Source of the DNA: Dipylidium caninum
Lineage: Eukaryota > Platyhelminthes > Cestoda > Cyclophyllidea > Dipylidiidae
Assembly: GCA_017562135.1 (NCBI GenBank)
Contig: QEYB01001666.1
Span: forward strand, 124,001-188,000
Direction of reading: 5' to 3'
DNA length: 64,000 nt
Shown here: positions 13,101 to 28,100 of the stretch, in pieces
Layout of the letters: each line of letters begins with the position of its first letter
Numbering within the stretch: position 1 is the stretch's first letter
Made by a program: the position numbers and the translations under genes
The notes under the pieces: generated by a model
What the model was told of the DNA's origin: nothing
The model's database searches: none
Seen by the model: the letters and a program-made list of their open reading frames with translations, nothing else

Positions 13101-16100
13101 CGAGGGAGTTGGCACGGGCGAAGTAGATGGCCGAGTCGAAGTCAGTAACTTTGCGGGCGATGCCCTCAACCGCGTTCACACAGGCGTGCACCCCGTGGGC
13201 GGACTCGCGTAGCACCGCGACCAAACTAGACACACGACTAGTGAGGGCACGCAACGACTCGGGGTTGCGAGGATTCTCCAACACTTTCTGCACAACTTGT
13301 GCCGATGCCCTGAAAGCGGCAGGGATAATAAAATGCGCTTTTACATGGAGCGTTAGGATAAGTCGATGCTGTTGACGAAGGAGGAGGGAGTTTTGTGAGT
13401 TTATCTCTAGGCCTTTTAGTATGGAATTAGGTGATTATGTCTCCACTACTGTCCACAACAGTTTAAGCTGTTAGTTACTTCATCAAAATTTGGAGTAAAA
13501 TCAACTTGCACACCGCATCCGGAGAAAAATTCGGCATCCGTGACAAAATTGCTTGCAGTATCAGAGAAAAGGTCAAGTGGTTGGCATATTCTGCCCCGTT
13601 TTTGGAGGAAAGTGAGGGACTCAAATTAGGACGGACTACGAACATGCATCACAAGAGAATCAAACAAACACCAACGTAATAATAATGAGTGGGAGAGGCT
13701 TAGAATTTGAGAGGAGGCAGGAATGCAATGGCACGATGTGGGCCGATGCCAGTAAATTCTAAGCCAGCGTTAACATTCGACAATTAACTCGATCATCAAC
13801 ATCATCGTCCGCAGTAAATAAACAGGCGGCGATAGATTACAAGTGGAGAATCAATGTAAAAAACTGTGGCAATTCAGCATTGTCTTGAAGACATACAGAC
13901 AGTATGGAGAGGGTGGATAAAGTTGTTTTGGGACTTTAAAGAGGACCCAATTGTTAACCGAGCTCACAGAGGACCGACAAGAAGTGGGTATGGTGATATT
14001 CTGTTGGGCCCGCAATGAAGCCGAAGTCAATCCACATGACTCTGACCGAGCAATGATTTGAAGGTTTGTGCTCGTGGAAGTCTTTGCAATAAGTGAACAA
14101 GAGAAGAGGCAATTACTGCCGAGAAAGGCATTCAAATTGATGTAATATGTCACCTAAGAGTGTGGTCGGCTGGCGAGACACTTTTGGACAATAGACCAAC
14201 TTCCAAATGTTTGAAGTGAAAAAAAGGTGGAAAAAGGACCGAACTGGCATGGGTCATCCTCCACGTTAATCAAAGCCGCCCTCACAGATTATTTTACTTC
14301 CGACAACATCTTGTTTTTATACGTGATTGAAAAGAAAGTGGAAGTGCCGATTAAAGTGTTTACAGTCATAACTCACGTGCACCACCATTCGAAGTCGGTC
14401 GGCCAGTCTAGAAGTTGCATTACTGTTTTCAGGATAACCTGATTGACTATTGAGTAAGGCAGTCAATTGTTGTGTAGATTCAGCGGTTTTGATGAACTGT
14501 TGCACCAGTTGATTGGCAGCCGCCTCTTCCGCACTCGAGCCCGCCGACTTGGACGCCTCGGATAAACGTCCACCGGCCAGTACCAACGACTGAGCCTGAC
14601 CCGTCAATCGCGTTTGCAATGCCACCACACTAACTTGCTCTAGACTGTATGGCGGACTCGAGTTGCCCTCCAACTGATGGGATAAGCAGAGGTTATTTTA
14701 TGAGACATTCAACAGACAGGTTTATTTTAGAAATTATAATGACGCACTTTTTTGCAGGCTCCCTCAATGCTGGCGATTTGGGAGTTTAAGCTGCCCTGAC
14801 GCGCGATAAGGTCTTCAATGCATATTAACAACTCCCGACAAGCCAGTCGGAGTTGATCTGTGCTGGCTGATATTGGGGAAGGATCGGGGTCTGGCGGTCC
14901 ACCGAACTAGAGACAATGGGAGGAGAGAAGGCTAGAAACCTAAAAGTGATTTAACTGCTGATAAAAGTGGGTACATAAAACACACGCGACTATTCATTTG
15001 GGTAAGGAGACGGGTTGACAGAGAGCCAGTGGTCTCAAGGACAGTGCGAAGGTAGCTTTGAAGAGCAGCCTGATCGGAACTTCGCTTCAACATTGAGCAG
15101 GATGAAATGCAAACCTAAAGGAAAGGAGAGCAGAAATGAAAATTACCATATGCTGTGGAAGAAAATTATGGGAAAAATAAAACAATACGTAGGGGGAAAT
15201 ATTAACTTCTACTGGTTAAAATGACCTTAAATAACTCGTTTACAAGCAATTCACAAGTCTCTACAATCCTCTAAAAGACAAAATTAACACCATAACAAAA
15301 GTGGTAAAACAGCTGTCACTGCTTAATTTTGCATAGTTACTTTTTAATTTTGGGAAAATTATGAGGAAATTCATAAAATGTATTAACGGTACCCGTCTAA
15401 ACGTTCGAAGCAGGCCGCTGTGGAGGTCAACTGAATTCCAAAGCCACTTTACCAAAACGCATTTAAATTACGAAAGAGGAGTATGTTCGTTGTCTTATGT
15501 CCAATTACCTTTACACTAAACAAAATCTTATCATTTAACTATTTTTTGGAATATAATCTTCTTAATGAGTTTGTCGTGACGATAATATGGCTTTTATTGG
15601 CATGATTTGGCAGAGTGAATCAACTGTTTCATGGAATGGACCCTCACCAGAGCCACGTTTGGCAGGTAGGAGGAGATGAGATAGGCGTCTTGGCTAACCA
15701 ACTCCCATCTCGAATGTCTCCAATCGCCGGCCATCTTCCCACTCAAAGCAGCCAGTTGATGTAGACTGGAGTTGAGAAGAAGGCCCTTCGCCTCCAAATT
15801 GGACATCTCTTCTGTATACTGCTGCAGACCTGCTTGATCCAGTCGACGCAAAAGCTCCCGCGACGTTGACTTGAGCATCTTGAGCGCCTTAAAACCGGGT
15901 CTCGAGTCACTACAAAATGTGCCTCCATGTAAATCTACTCATTAATGTCTCATCCTGATTAAGGAAAGGGCATTTACCATATACAAGACCTAAGGTCTTG
16001 GGAAGCACTTTCAAGAGCCTTCCGGTGCTCGTTATACGTTTCACTTGGCATTTTGGCTTTAAACAGAGTCGCTGCGGTTTCAGTCAGATTTTCTGCCTTT

Positions 16101-19100
16101 TCAATGACTGTTCGACCGCGAATCAAAATTGGTGCTTGATGCTGGAATAAAATGCAAGCTTTACAGAGAGATAAGAGAGAAGTAAGGAAAAGCCCAAATC
16201 TCTATGCTTTACGTACCTCAGTAGCTTCAGGCAGAACTTGAACAGGCATTCCTTCTCCATTTTCCAGTAGCGAATTGGCCAATTTTGAGGCGGAATTCTT
16301 AAGTCCAGAGGCAATTTCAACTACTTGATCCCCGTTGAAAGGAGCCGACGGGTCGTGGACATTTAACGCCTTAACTAAATGCGTTGTCGTCTGAGCAACA
16401 TCCTTCGCATTCTAATGACGGAAAACAAAACGGGTCGTGAAGAGAGAAGAGTAATAAAATAAATGGGGCAGACGTGATGTCGCGTAGAATCAGACCTCGG
16501 CAAGAATCTTCTTTTCTGAGGGGTCGACACTCTCGGCAATGCATTGACGAGTTATCTGGCACATACTGCTCGATGCTCTTGTGACGTCATTGAGTGCTGG
16601 AGCCAACTAAAGATTGACAAAAAAAGAAGGTAAACAACAAAAGTGCCGAGAGACCTCCCTGTCCAAGATAGAAGTGATTAAGAGCGCAGACCTACACTAC
16701 AAATCAATCTCTTTTTCTGTGTAACTGAAGGCATAAAAAGGGTAAGTTATCCTTTGGTAGAATGTGTCACTTTAAAAGGACTCGCCTGGGTCGCACGCTC
16801 AACGTTGGTTGAGAAGGTGGAGGCATCGCGAACAATTATATCAAGGTTGCGATGGAGACAGTCAGCGTCCTCGGTAATTTGTCTCGCCTCCGATTTTAGT
16901 AGTCTCGGTGCCCTGCCAGGTTCATTGCAGGGCTGTCCAGCACCCACCAGATATGCAGACTGGGTAGCCGTCTGTATCATCCCCATAACGGCGTCTGCCA
17001 CTCCCTGAACAGCATCACAGAATGCGTTGGCATCGATGGATCTGGCGGAGTCTTCCAAACCGTCCATATGATCACCCAGTGTCTACGAAAAATTTCACAA
17101 ATCCGTGATTTAATTTGGAAGCGGACAAATATACACTTACTTTTATTGCAAAAGTAGGATTAGTAAGTAGATCCGTGGGGAATTGCAGATGACAGGATGC
17201 AAAACACTACAATTCTCCCATTACCTGAGACAAGTCGTCCAGTTCGTCGATACATTCGAGGTAAGTCAGTTTTGCAACGGGATAGGCGATAAGGGGAGTA
17301 ACATCTCGGTCTGAACCCGCGGGTGGCTGAAGCCGAGTCAAAGCTGAACTAAGCTGGCTCCGTACGCTCTTCAGAGTCCGATCCGGCAACTCGGTAGAAT
17401 CATCTTGTGGGGCCGTCTCCTTGGCCATTTGTGCCTGAGTAGCCTTTGTTACATTAACCACCCAATCACGGAGCGACCTTGAAAGGACAAAGAGCGCAAA
17501 CGCCATTAAAATGCTTTCGAAAGACTCTCATGGCGTATTCACACCTCCTACAAATGAACTGGCGTCACAGAAGCGGAGATAATGTGATTTACTGGGGGGA
17601 GGGGGTTGAATAAGATTACCCAACCAACTCCTCCAAGGCTAGGCGTCAACCCAATTTTGAAGCATTAAGGAATGAGCGTCAGAGGAAAGTTAACTCGCAT
17701 CTGACACCTTGGTCATTGAAGCCCCATGTAACAACAGTATCGTAGATGGGATCAGTTTTAAACAGGGAGAAAAACAAGACATTTCCCTTCCCCATAAATG
17801 ACAACACCGCCGCTTATTAAGACTGCAAATGTCAATAGTTTGGTTGGGTCAAACACGCGGGAGAAGAATGTGTTTGTGGAACAGCAAATGTATATTAGTT
17901 TCAAACCTCCCACCCGAAACCCCAAGCTGCCGACGAACTGACGCCTTAATAATCCGCAAAAGGGTGTTTGGGTGTAAACAAGATCTGGCAGTGAGATGGA
18001 AAAATGTCAAAATGGGCATTGGCACTGTGTTACCGAGCGTGTAGAAATGACAAAAAGCCCATGAATGATTACATCCACCTTTCCAGATATGAACCGGAAA
18101 AACCACTTGCCAGGTGAGGAAGATGTACCAGTGTTCACGTCGATCGGCATTGCCGCAATCGCCAAAAGAGCTGACATCTCAGTCGTCCAGGTGAACTTGC
18201 CAAATATCATAGAATGACATTTTGCTGAGAGTGGTAAGCGTTTTTAATCGTAACACTATTGGAAGAATTCACTAATGCAACGAAATATCCTCCTCACTCG
18301 GGAATTTGGACTTCCATAAAAAAGGCGGTTGTCAAGTGGGGGAAAGTCATATAAACTCGGGGAGAATGGTAGAATAATTTATCTGCCCTCTTCCCTGGGC
18401 CTCACCTGGCCATCCACTGCCCAGTTTAAAAAAATTAAATGACGAATGTCGGAGCATCGAGGACACCAAAGTAATAAAATAAATGTATGAAACTTCAACT
18501 ACTTACAGTGAAGCCTTAGATACGAACATGACATTGACAGGTGTCTGTACGACCCCTTCCGAGATGAGAGCCCGTTCCAATTCGGTGGCCAGAGGCGTGG
18601 CCAGACGTCCTAGGTCTGCCAGCATCTCCTCATTGGCACTAGAATCTCGACTTTCACGATTGAAAGCGTCCAAGACGTCGTAGAGCGCATTGGCCAGACG
18701 ATCCGCAGCCATGGCAAGCGAGCAGGTGGAAGAGGTGGCCGACTCATTGGCACGTCGTCTGGACGACTGTTCGCCGGCTATTCGACTTGCTTCCTCGCTG
18801 GCCTGGAGAGATGAAAGTCTAGAGCTTAGTAAGTGGCCGAATGCCACTCGATGAACCTTGGCACATGCGAGGTAAGAAGTGCCCTGTTAGCTAGATTGAA
18901 TACCCGTAAAATAAAAGGAAAGTATAGCCACAACGCCGCTAGTTTCTACGTAGATGGAGAAGTCGTCTCCCTTAATAAATTAGATTGGTCCTTCGCTATT
19001 AACTTGTGTGGCAAACTGGAAGCATTTTCGAGTGTATACTTGAAAGCTGTCTCCTCTGTCACGACTCTGAGGCAATCATACTTGAAATTGCTATGGCTTG

Positions 19101-22100
19101 ACCTCCAGTAAAATGGAAGTTATCTCGCTTTCCACCTCACGGACAGAAATAATTAGGACGAGGTGACCTCGAAGGCAAAAAACTGGAGAACGGGGCAAAT
19201 CATAGACACCAACAGACACTATGTCTGAAAAGACTGCGTGGGAAGGGGGAAAGTTTCAGAATTTCGCAAAGCAGATATTCCTTGCAGAGAGGACATCTTC
19301 TGGGAGGCGAAGGCACTCATCACCGCCTAAAAGCCGTTGAACCATCGCGTCGCGTGGAGAAGACAAAAAGAGAAGGAAGGGGAGGATAGTTTAACACAAA
19401 GTGTCATGAAAAACGCAGGAGTGAAATTCACAATTACAGCTTATGTGACAAAGTCAATTCCGACTCAAACTTTTACACAACTTCCCTTCCAAGAAGAAAG
19501 GAGGAAAGCCTCTGAAATGTTTTCAACCGCACTTTCGTCTAACTGGGGACTTTTGATCCATCCGGTTGGGCATTTTTTACAGACTAACCTCTGCGAGTTC
19601 GGCTAAGGCCTTTAAGAGTGCGTTTGGATCCTTGTTTTTGGCCGAAATGGGAGTGAATGAAGGCGGCATTTGGTCGGCATGTTGGTGTCCGTTCACCCTT
19701 CCCTCCGCCTTGGGCAAAGCAGCAACCAGGGAGCCGAGTTTCGAGGCCACCTGAGCGCCGGGCACGTAGTTACGAAGTTCGTCAATCGCTGCTTGCAACT
19801 GAAGTGGAGAAGATGTGGCGCTCACAGTCTCACTTTAAATGAACCATACCAACTTGAAAGCACAATTCCTCAACTTTGTCCACAATATCGTTCCAAAACT
19901 ATCATTCCTGCTATTTCATACGACTATTACTCGTTTGGAAGGAAAGAAAGCGTCGCAATTAAGTTGCCGTATGAAGTAATCAAGTTAAGTAGAAGACTGG
20001 AGAGACAGTGATTGTTCACCTCGGAGGCGCTGTCCGCGACAGCCCTTTTGGCAGTCTTGTAGTCCTTCTCCTCGTGGACTGCCCAGAGGAGACTGGAATG
20101 CGCCTTTTCAATGCACTGGAGACCCTTTGTCAGGAGCGCGGCTCGTATGCCCTCGGCGGCAAACGCGACGGACAACTCTTGACTGGGCGAACGCGCAAAC
20201 GTCCAGCCTGCCTGATCCTTCAGGGACTCGGACAGGAGGGACCAGGAGGATAGCAGAACCCTCTCTAAATCTACCAAAAATACGACTAAATCTGCCAGCG
20301 TTTTAAAAATATCTCGTGGTAATAAGTTAAAAAAAAGAATTTAAGTAAATGGCAAAGATATGAATGTCGGGAGGCCGTTTGTAGCGCAATCCGCAGAGTG
20401 GAACATCTTCATCCCGTCCGGCCAATTGATATTGCAATAGTTTGGTAGTTTGGGTCGTAGGTCAGGAGACTGTCAGATTGTGGGCAAAGAGTGCGCTGGG
20501 TATTGTACATTTCCCGAGACACAACTCATAGACTGCCAAAATAAACCTCTTTTCCTCTTTGTATACACACACACACACTCAAATATTGAGATTAGAAAAG
20601 GAGTAGATGGAGCGATGAAAGTCAGTTCATGTGTTATTTGTGTTTTTATTTCAAATAGCATATTGGGCACTAGGATAATTCACTTCACTCCTCCAGCCCC
20701 CCACCTTAAAGTTATAAAAATTGGAGTATTTTTTAAATGTGATGACCTCTTCTGTCCCCCTCCCCCCACACACACACACCTCCAAGTCCATTTCCCCAAG
20801 TTTAATTAGGTTCTAATGGAACCCTGTAGACAGGAGGCCTGGTTAAGGATTTAAAAATTGGAAATGGGATAATGAGTTGTGATAACCAAATTGAAAGCGT
20901 ACCTGGCTCAATTAAGGCGGAGTCCTTGAGAGAACTCAAAAAGCCTGCCAAACCGCGAGTAGCATTGATAACAGACTCGAGGGAGTTAAGGAGTTTGGCG
21001 GTGACTGGAGGCAGCCGATCGGGGCCCACTCCGACAATTGCTGAGCCATTAGCGATGAGCTCTGCCTCTCGCGACAGCAGCTCCGGGAGACCTGAACCCC
21101 CGTCCGCTTCAAAGGCGTCCTTGAACCTGCTCACCGCAGCTAACATGTCCCCACACACTGAGTCCACCTTGGGAAGGGGGAAAAGACATTGCAGCCAGGT
21201 TGTACACACAAGGGGCAGGAGGGAAGTCAAAGATTAGCAAACCGTTTGTCCGGGCAAACAGTGGTCCGAGTTGGAGTCCAATTCGGTCTGCATATTGGCC
21301 AATCGGGTGGATATTGACGGCCAAGCCTGACGCTTCACGACCGCGGGAGTTTGAGAACTCCGTCGTGATAAATTGACACTCTCTACGTTAATCTTTAAGT
21401 CCTCCAGAGTAGGAAGAGGCGACTGCAGTATGGGCTTTGCGGTGGCACAGCATTGACGCAGATCAACCAAACAGGCCTCGGTATTCCTGGCAGCATTTGT
21501 CAGAGCCACTTGAATTCCTGCGTCGGTGACGGTTGGTGCAAAAACGTCCACAGAACCGATGAAGTCCTTCAGGCACTAGTTTACGTATAATTTAAAAGGA
21601 TTACTTAGTGTGCATTCAAGACCTCGTCACTCCGGTCTATTAAATGAAGAAGTTTTAAACATTTCCAAAAACGTACGCTACAACAGAAGGTCTCTCGAAA
21701 CTGTTTATATGAGACGCACTCTTTTGTCTCTCCAACAGACCACAGAATCACATTTCAACCTTTATGGAGAGGAGATTATCCCCTTAACCAGCGTGGAGGG
21801 CTCAAAAAGTCATGACAGTTGGTGTAATGTCAAGTGTGCACCCGACAGGATGTTGTGCTACTGTTACGCGCCGGAAGTACACCTGATCCCCTGGCTCATG
21901 CTTTCCACATACGAGGACATCTCATTAAACGCAATGCCTGAAGACGTAGGTAAATTAGGGCAATATGGGCTGGTTAGTAGAGCCACCGTACACCCAAGAC
22001 CACACAGAAGAGGGGACTTTGGGTCGACAGAGAGAGAGGCGAAAGGAAAGCTTTTAAAGTGGTGTCGAAGCACCGGATTTGTGAGCGTGACTCGTCGATT

Positions 22101-25100
22101 TGAACCTCTAAGTAAAACCAATTCTACCATACAATTATGTTCTTATCACTTGTCAATTTAGGAGGCTTCTAAGATTTACACTCCACGATGAAGTGGACCG
22201 CAAAGTTGAAAGAGACAGATAAGTAGTTTTGAATAAGACGGCGTGACAACACTTTAACAACTGCGTTGAGGCAACAATGGTAATCAAGTTGATACTTGGC
22301 ACTCACGCCTCTGGCCACTTGGAGGTCGAGGAAAGTGGTCTTTAGTAAAGCGCTTAGGATTTACCCTCAAGCTCTGAGATTAGTGGGGCATTTTGGGGCA
22401 CATTCTCTCCACGAGGTACTTTGCACTGTGACGTCAACCCTACCTTTGTGAGTCAGTGGATGAGAGAACCAATGAAATCTGTTCCCAATCAGGTTATTAG
22501 CTTGATCTGGACCGGACTGTGTCCGCTTCACTTCTTTGATTTAATAAGGCTACGTCCATACATCGAAAGCCGTTAAACTAATAAACTGATGATTGAAGAG
22601 TTAAAAACGTACATCCATGAGGTCCTTTGAGGCATCTACAAGGCTGTTCTGAGCATCCGGGTCGTGGGGATGAGCACGAGCCGTATCACAAGTCAAGTTC
22701 ACTTGTGGAATCACTTCAGCGGAGAGTTGATCCAATTCTTGAAGAAGCTAAATCAAAAACAACGTTCCACTATCGTTGTAGTAGAAAAGAGTGCCTATCA
22801 TGACGGCTTCTCGTCATTTTTTGAAGACAAATTTCCACAGAAGTTACGGGGCACTTTCCTAAGGTCATGAAAAATCTGTTTTCGAACAGCCTATAAACAA
22901 GCAAAATTCTTTACTGGAAAAGCGAGTGTTACCAAGCAGCCTTATTTATAAACGCGCCAATAACTAACTTGGTGCAAAGGTCATTATACCTACTAAAAAC
23001 AGCTATAGTGCTTGAAATTAAAAATAAGTTAGAGCAAAACAATTGAATTTCGCTTAACAGTTGACTATGAGTAAACTCGAAACTCATTCGCCTACTCAAC
23101 TCACCCTGTATTGGCTACTTCGAGTGTGGCGCGCAGCCTCCTCAGAGATGGTAGCCAATTGGCTGGCGTTTGAGGCGGTAAGACGCGTGGCAAATTCAAG
23201 GCCAGTGGTGAGGCGGGTGCGAATGATTGGTGCAGCCAGTTTGTTTGCCTGTTCAATCAACCTATTGGCTGCCGTCACAGTCTCCTGTTGGTGGGGCAGC
23301 GATTGCTTGTTGCCGGATTCCAGGGCCTAGGTAAGGCCACATAAGAATAACCTTCACCTTAATTTGCAAGAGGTAACCTACTAGCATAAGTACACTAAAC
23401 TTGAGCTGTTTTAGTGATAGCCCCCCCCCCCAAGGCAGTTTTATGCCGCTTAGACTTTAATTTGTATGTTACTTTCGGAATAGTTGTCAACAACATCTAG
23501 ACTTATTGCGTTTCGTCGTTATCTGCGTTGAGCAAGTTATTTGCAAGACAAAATCGCGAGTTTTCGTAGCAGCAATTGCTCACTTTGTCCTTGGCTTTAC
23601 AGCGTTAGAGTCGAAAAGAAAGTTCAAAACAGCAGATGCGTTTGTACTCAGTAAAAAGGCAGTTTCAAGGATGGTAAACCGCAACAGGAGGTCATCAAAG
23701 ACCTATTCAAATCATTCCCCTTTATAATGATCATATAAATTTGGACAAAAAATGTTTTACAAATTCGAGGCAATTCCGTGCACAAAGTTATTGTATGCAT
23801 TGCCTACCACATGAAGCAATTTAGAGACCCGCAAAAGGCATAGAGGCCTAATATAGAGTTCGAAATGGTTCCTTTTGATTTACGTGGAAGTATACCTGCA
23901 ATGGTTAGCGGAGTGAAAAGCGTGTCTATTAGGAATGAGATCACTTCCAAGGCCACCGAAGCGTCTAGAACTTGATTAAAGCCCATACCACACGAGATTG
24001 GCATAAGCGAAAAAGAGTGGTGCTGCTGGATTCCAGATGTGGAAATTATGATGTCGATTGTGGCACTACGCAAACAAAGGGAGGGAGAAATTGACGAGGA
24101 CAATCGTGAGCAGACTCGACTTCCCCTTTTGCCTATACCTCCTACAGTCTTAGTTGGCATGATTTTGAATAAATTTTATTTTAGACTAATAAAACTCCAC
24201 GTTATTTCTTGAACAGGTGACGTGACCGGAATAGCGCAGATGGGTGGAGAAGGAGGCACATGTGAAATCCAGGTCCTCGACTTACATGAAAATTAGCAGT
24301 TCTAACGGTACAATATTGTCAGGAAAGTTAGGATTCTCAATTTGTGACTGATCATACCTTCAGAGATTCGAGAAGATCAGTGATTGCTTGACTGAGCAGG
24401 TTTGCACGAAGGTTAACTTCTGACTCGGAGATACCAGCAGCCCCAAGAATATCGTGGGAGGTTCGAAGTTCCTCCACCAAAGCTGTGGCAGTTTGGGCCA
24501 ACTGAGAAGCCTGCTGAAAGAGGGCCTCGCCGTCGCCCAGGGCGGCTGTAACCTGTTCGCCAGCACCCAGAAGACTTATCACTACAGGGTCCTGTTGAGC
24601 CTACAAAATAACATCTCACTTTGTACATCTGGAAGATAGCAGGCACCGAGGCCGTCTCACTAAAAAGCGGCCCAGAGGATGGTTTTGTTCACTGAGACAG
24701 GTCCGTTTCCACCTTTTAAAGGTGCCGAAGGACTGTCTTCGATGACTATAATTTACCGGATAAATAGGCATTAGCGTTGGTTCACAGGCTTAAAGAGATA
24801 ATTACAAAACCCATTTACGATTGTGTTTCGATATTAAATTCAACCTAAAAAGATGGAGCCAGAGTTAGTTAACCACATTTAGTGACACGTTACTCTTAAA
24901 TGACGCTTGGCCTTGAGGAAACAAATTACCAAAATGTCAGAAAACCAATTACAGTATTAATTTCCATTCATAATCTACCTCCCTGTCAAACTTTAGTCTC
25001 AAGCGCTGCAGATGATTTTGTTACATGGGATAGTAAAAGTCAATGAAAAATGCTAAGCGTATCGAAAAGTTCAAGCTTAAAAGCCCGATACGGAGTCTAT

Positions 25101-28100
25101 GTCTATTCGTAAACCCACCCTCTCGTTTCCTCTTGCTATCGATGGTGAATGTTATAGGACTGGATAGTTTATGGGGAGCGACCAGCAGTGTTGCGATATA
25201 AACCGCTTCAACTCCACCTATACTTCAAGAGTTTTGACAAATATGCTACCTAATTCCTTCGCTATAAATCAACGGTGGCTAAACATAAATCCCAGTAACC
25301 GAAAAATCGGATAAGTACTACTGCAAGTACGTTTAGACACCAAAATACCGTTTTAAAAGAAGGCAGAAAGCTTTGACAAACTAAAGCGGACTTAATTTTA
25401 CCAAGATCTCCTCGGGAGATATTTAAAAAAAGAATAAAAGGTCAACAATTAATCTACCGTGACAGCAAAATCGAGCCTACAAAAATTGTTATTCAAAAAG
25501 TAAAATCGTTGGAATTATTCTTAAGAACTACTAAATACTAAAGCTATGTCTACAACAATAATCCTAGGAAATAGATAGTAACAATAATATATATTACAAT
25601 GGCGTAAATTTTGCAGAATGTAGGCTTTCAGATTCTAAGCTTTAACTATGCTTATAAACAAGCGGTTAACTTTAAAACTGCCCAAAATCGATTTTTTTCT
25701 TCTCACCAATAGGAGGGTGTGAATAAAGCGGTACGCGTGGAGAATGTCATGATTGAGGTGAAGAATGTCAAGTGACCGAGCCGATGATGCTCAAATCATC
25801 ATGTTACGTAAGGAAACATGGGAGAATGTGACAATGGATTTGCATTGGGCCCTGACGATTTATTAGTGAAATTGCGTACCGAACCAAGGGATTCTGTGTA
25901 CTCAACACTGCTAACTAGAAATCAAATCGGATTACTTTTAATTTCCAAATTTACTTAACCTTTGTTTTGTGTCATATAAAATGCAAAATATTCCAAGAAA
26001 AACGAGCCAAGTCGACACAAACAAGAAAAGGAGACACGTTTCGTAGGATATACACACAGGTTTAATTTATCTCTAAACTTTTACCTGAATAGATCCTGCC
26101 ACGAGACGATTCATGAGAGATTCCAGAGTGCTGGACACATGATTGGCGGCGTGGTGAAGATCTCCAAGCACCCTTTGTTGTTCACTGCGTTGTTCCATGC
26201 TTTCTAGTGGCAAGTAAGACGTTTCCGCGACCTTCCGAGCCACGTCGGATAGCTGGTCCACCGCCTGACTTACCTGAAATGTCGTTGAAATAGGATGCAA
26301 TCAGTGATCGCATTCGGTGCCTCGATATAAGAAGTCAACAGCCGCAAAGTTATTGCCGCACTTTGCCAACCGGAAGTGGCAAAAGCACTCTTTTCACCGT
26401 CTTAGGGCGGTGAAATGAAAACTACGGCATTTAGCGATTACACTTCTACTTCTAATATTGACATAAAAGCGTAGTCCTAGGAATCGTGATGGTAGATTCC
26501 AAGTGCCAAAGGGATTTCGTCTTCGCCAGTGGCATTGTCAGAAGCCTAAATTCGGACTAATTGTTATTTCCTCCCATTATGGTTCATTTGCTGAAACCAA
26601 TCACTCTGAGGTAAAAATTAGTGATGTTTAATGACTCTGCAGAGGAGGCAAAAGACATTTTGGGCCAAGGATGCAATAGACAGGCCCTTTTCCCTACTGA
26701 AATAACAAAGTGGAGTGAAACACTAAGAAGAGCGTGGCAACATGGCTTTTCGAACTGGGATTGGAACAAAAACACAAAGACGAGGCAATTTTCAGTATAT
26801 CTCGTCATAATGGTACACGTTAACAAGTAGAGGCTCCGCTAAAGGCCTCTGTAAACGAACTATTTTCAACTCGAAAGGAAGGTTAACCCACCGCCTTAGC
26901 TATTTCGTCCCCCACTTTGGTTCCTTAAACTCGAGTCTATCAAAGTGTCCATTTGTTTCGTTTGGTTTAAAAAGCTTCCGCCAAAAACAACATAAAAGAA
27001 TATACCTTCTGCTGAGGCGACGACCAGATTACAGTTGCCCACAAAGGGCTAGAAAAATGATTTCGGTAGTATAAATTCCCAAAGAAGAGACTCTCGACTT
27101 TTTATGCCTCACAAGAACATAATTCGGTTCTAAGCGTATTACGAGGCGCGTTTGGCATGAGAGACACCGGCGGGTAGTGGATAGAAAAGTGACTAAATAG
27201 TACAATGCCCTTCGTAGATACTCGCCCCCTCCCTCTCTCTCTCTCCTCACAAATGATGGTGGAGGCGTCTTCGCACTTCAACGTCAGGTGAGTATCACCT
27301 CTCTTATGGCCAAACCGAGAGAGTTTACACAAATACATTGTGTTCCTGTGTGTGCGTGTGTGTGTTAGAGGGGAGATAATGGGGAATAGGGAAGGTGATG
27401 TCCTAGAAAATCCCTTTTCTCCATCGGCACACCCAGCGAGAGGGACCAGGAGGGTAAGCGTTCACACATCTGTTAATTTGGCCGCTTTACCGACCGGTCA
27501 CTTGTTGCCATCCCGTGGGGAGCGCCACATCGCGTGTAACTGTGTCCGAGTGGAAGTGCAAACCTCGCCACCACCGAGGCGCATTTCCGTTGAGGTTTAA
27601 ACCCATAAAGAAGGCGGATCGGCGTAAATGGAAATGTGCGCAGTGTAAGGGAAGGCATTTGACGTGTCCGATGTTAGGGTAAAAATTACAAGAATTTGAA
27701 TTGGTAGACACGGCACAGTGTGGTTAATGTTCTCTGGTTACCCCCATGAATCTTATCCCACCTGACGAGGAGCTGGGAATCAAAATTCCAGTGGGTTGCT
27801 GGGTTAGACTGTCAGTTGACCAGAACATTCCACTTGCCCCAAGCACTGCAAGTTAGTTTCACCTTGTTGCCAATAGTTATGGGGTTTAATGTATTAATTT
27901 AGAACTTCACAAGTAAGAGTGAGTTTAGGTGGTGTCACTGCTTCCAATTTAAGAGTTTCGAACTTTGACACACACACACACCATTAACCCAGACGACATG
28001 ACCGTCATCGGAGTTTGGACCGTTGTTTTGCATACGAACATTTCGCCTGTGCCATGTGGGATGGGAGAACTTCCAGGGGTTTCCTCTCTTGGTGTCATTA

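Noticed and set aside
13851..14153. Possible small talin exon between 14377 and 13368
   Set aside because: Once exon 12967-13368 is started at the pyrimidine-rich acceptor at 13369, the protein continues in phase from CAC/GTGAGT at 14377 with no gap.
27000..27055. Candidate small talin exon with acceptor and donor
   Set aside because: Its frame looked faintly talin-like, but exons 28144-28428 and 26085-26273 already join in phase with no residues missing.
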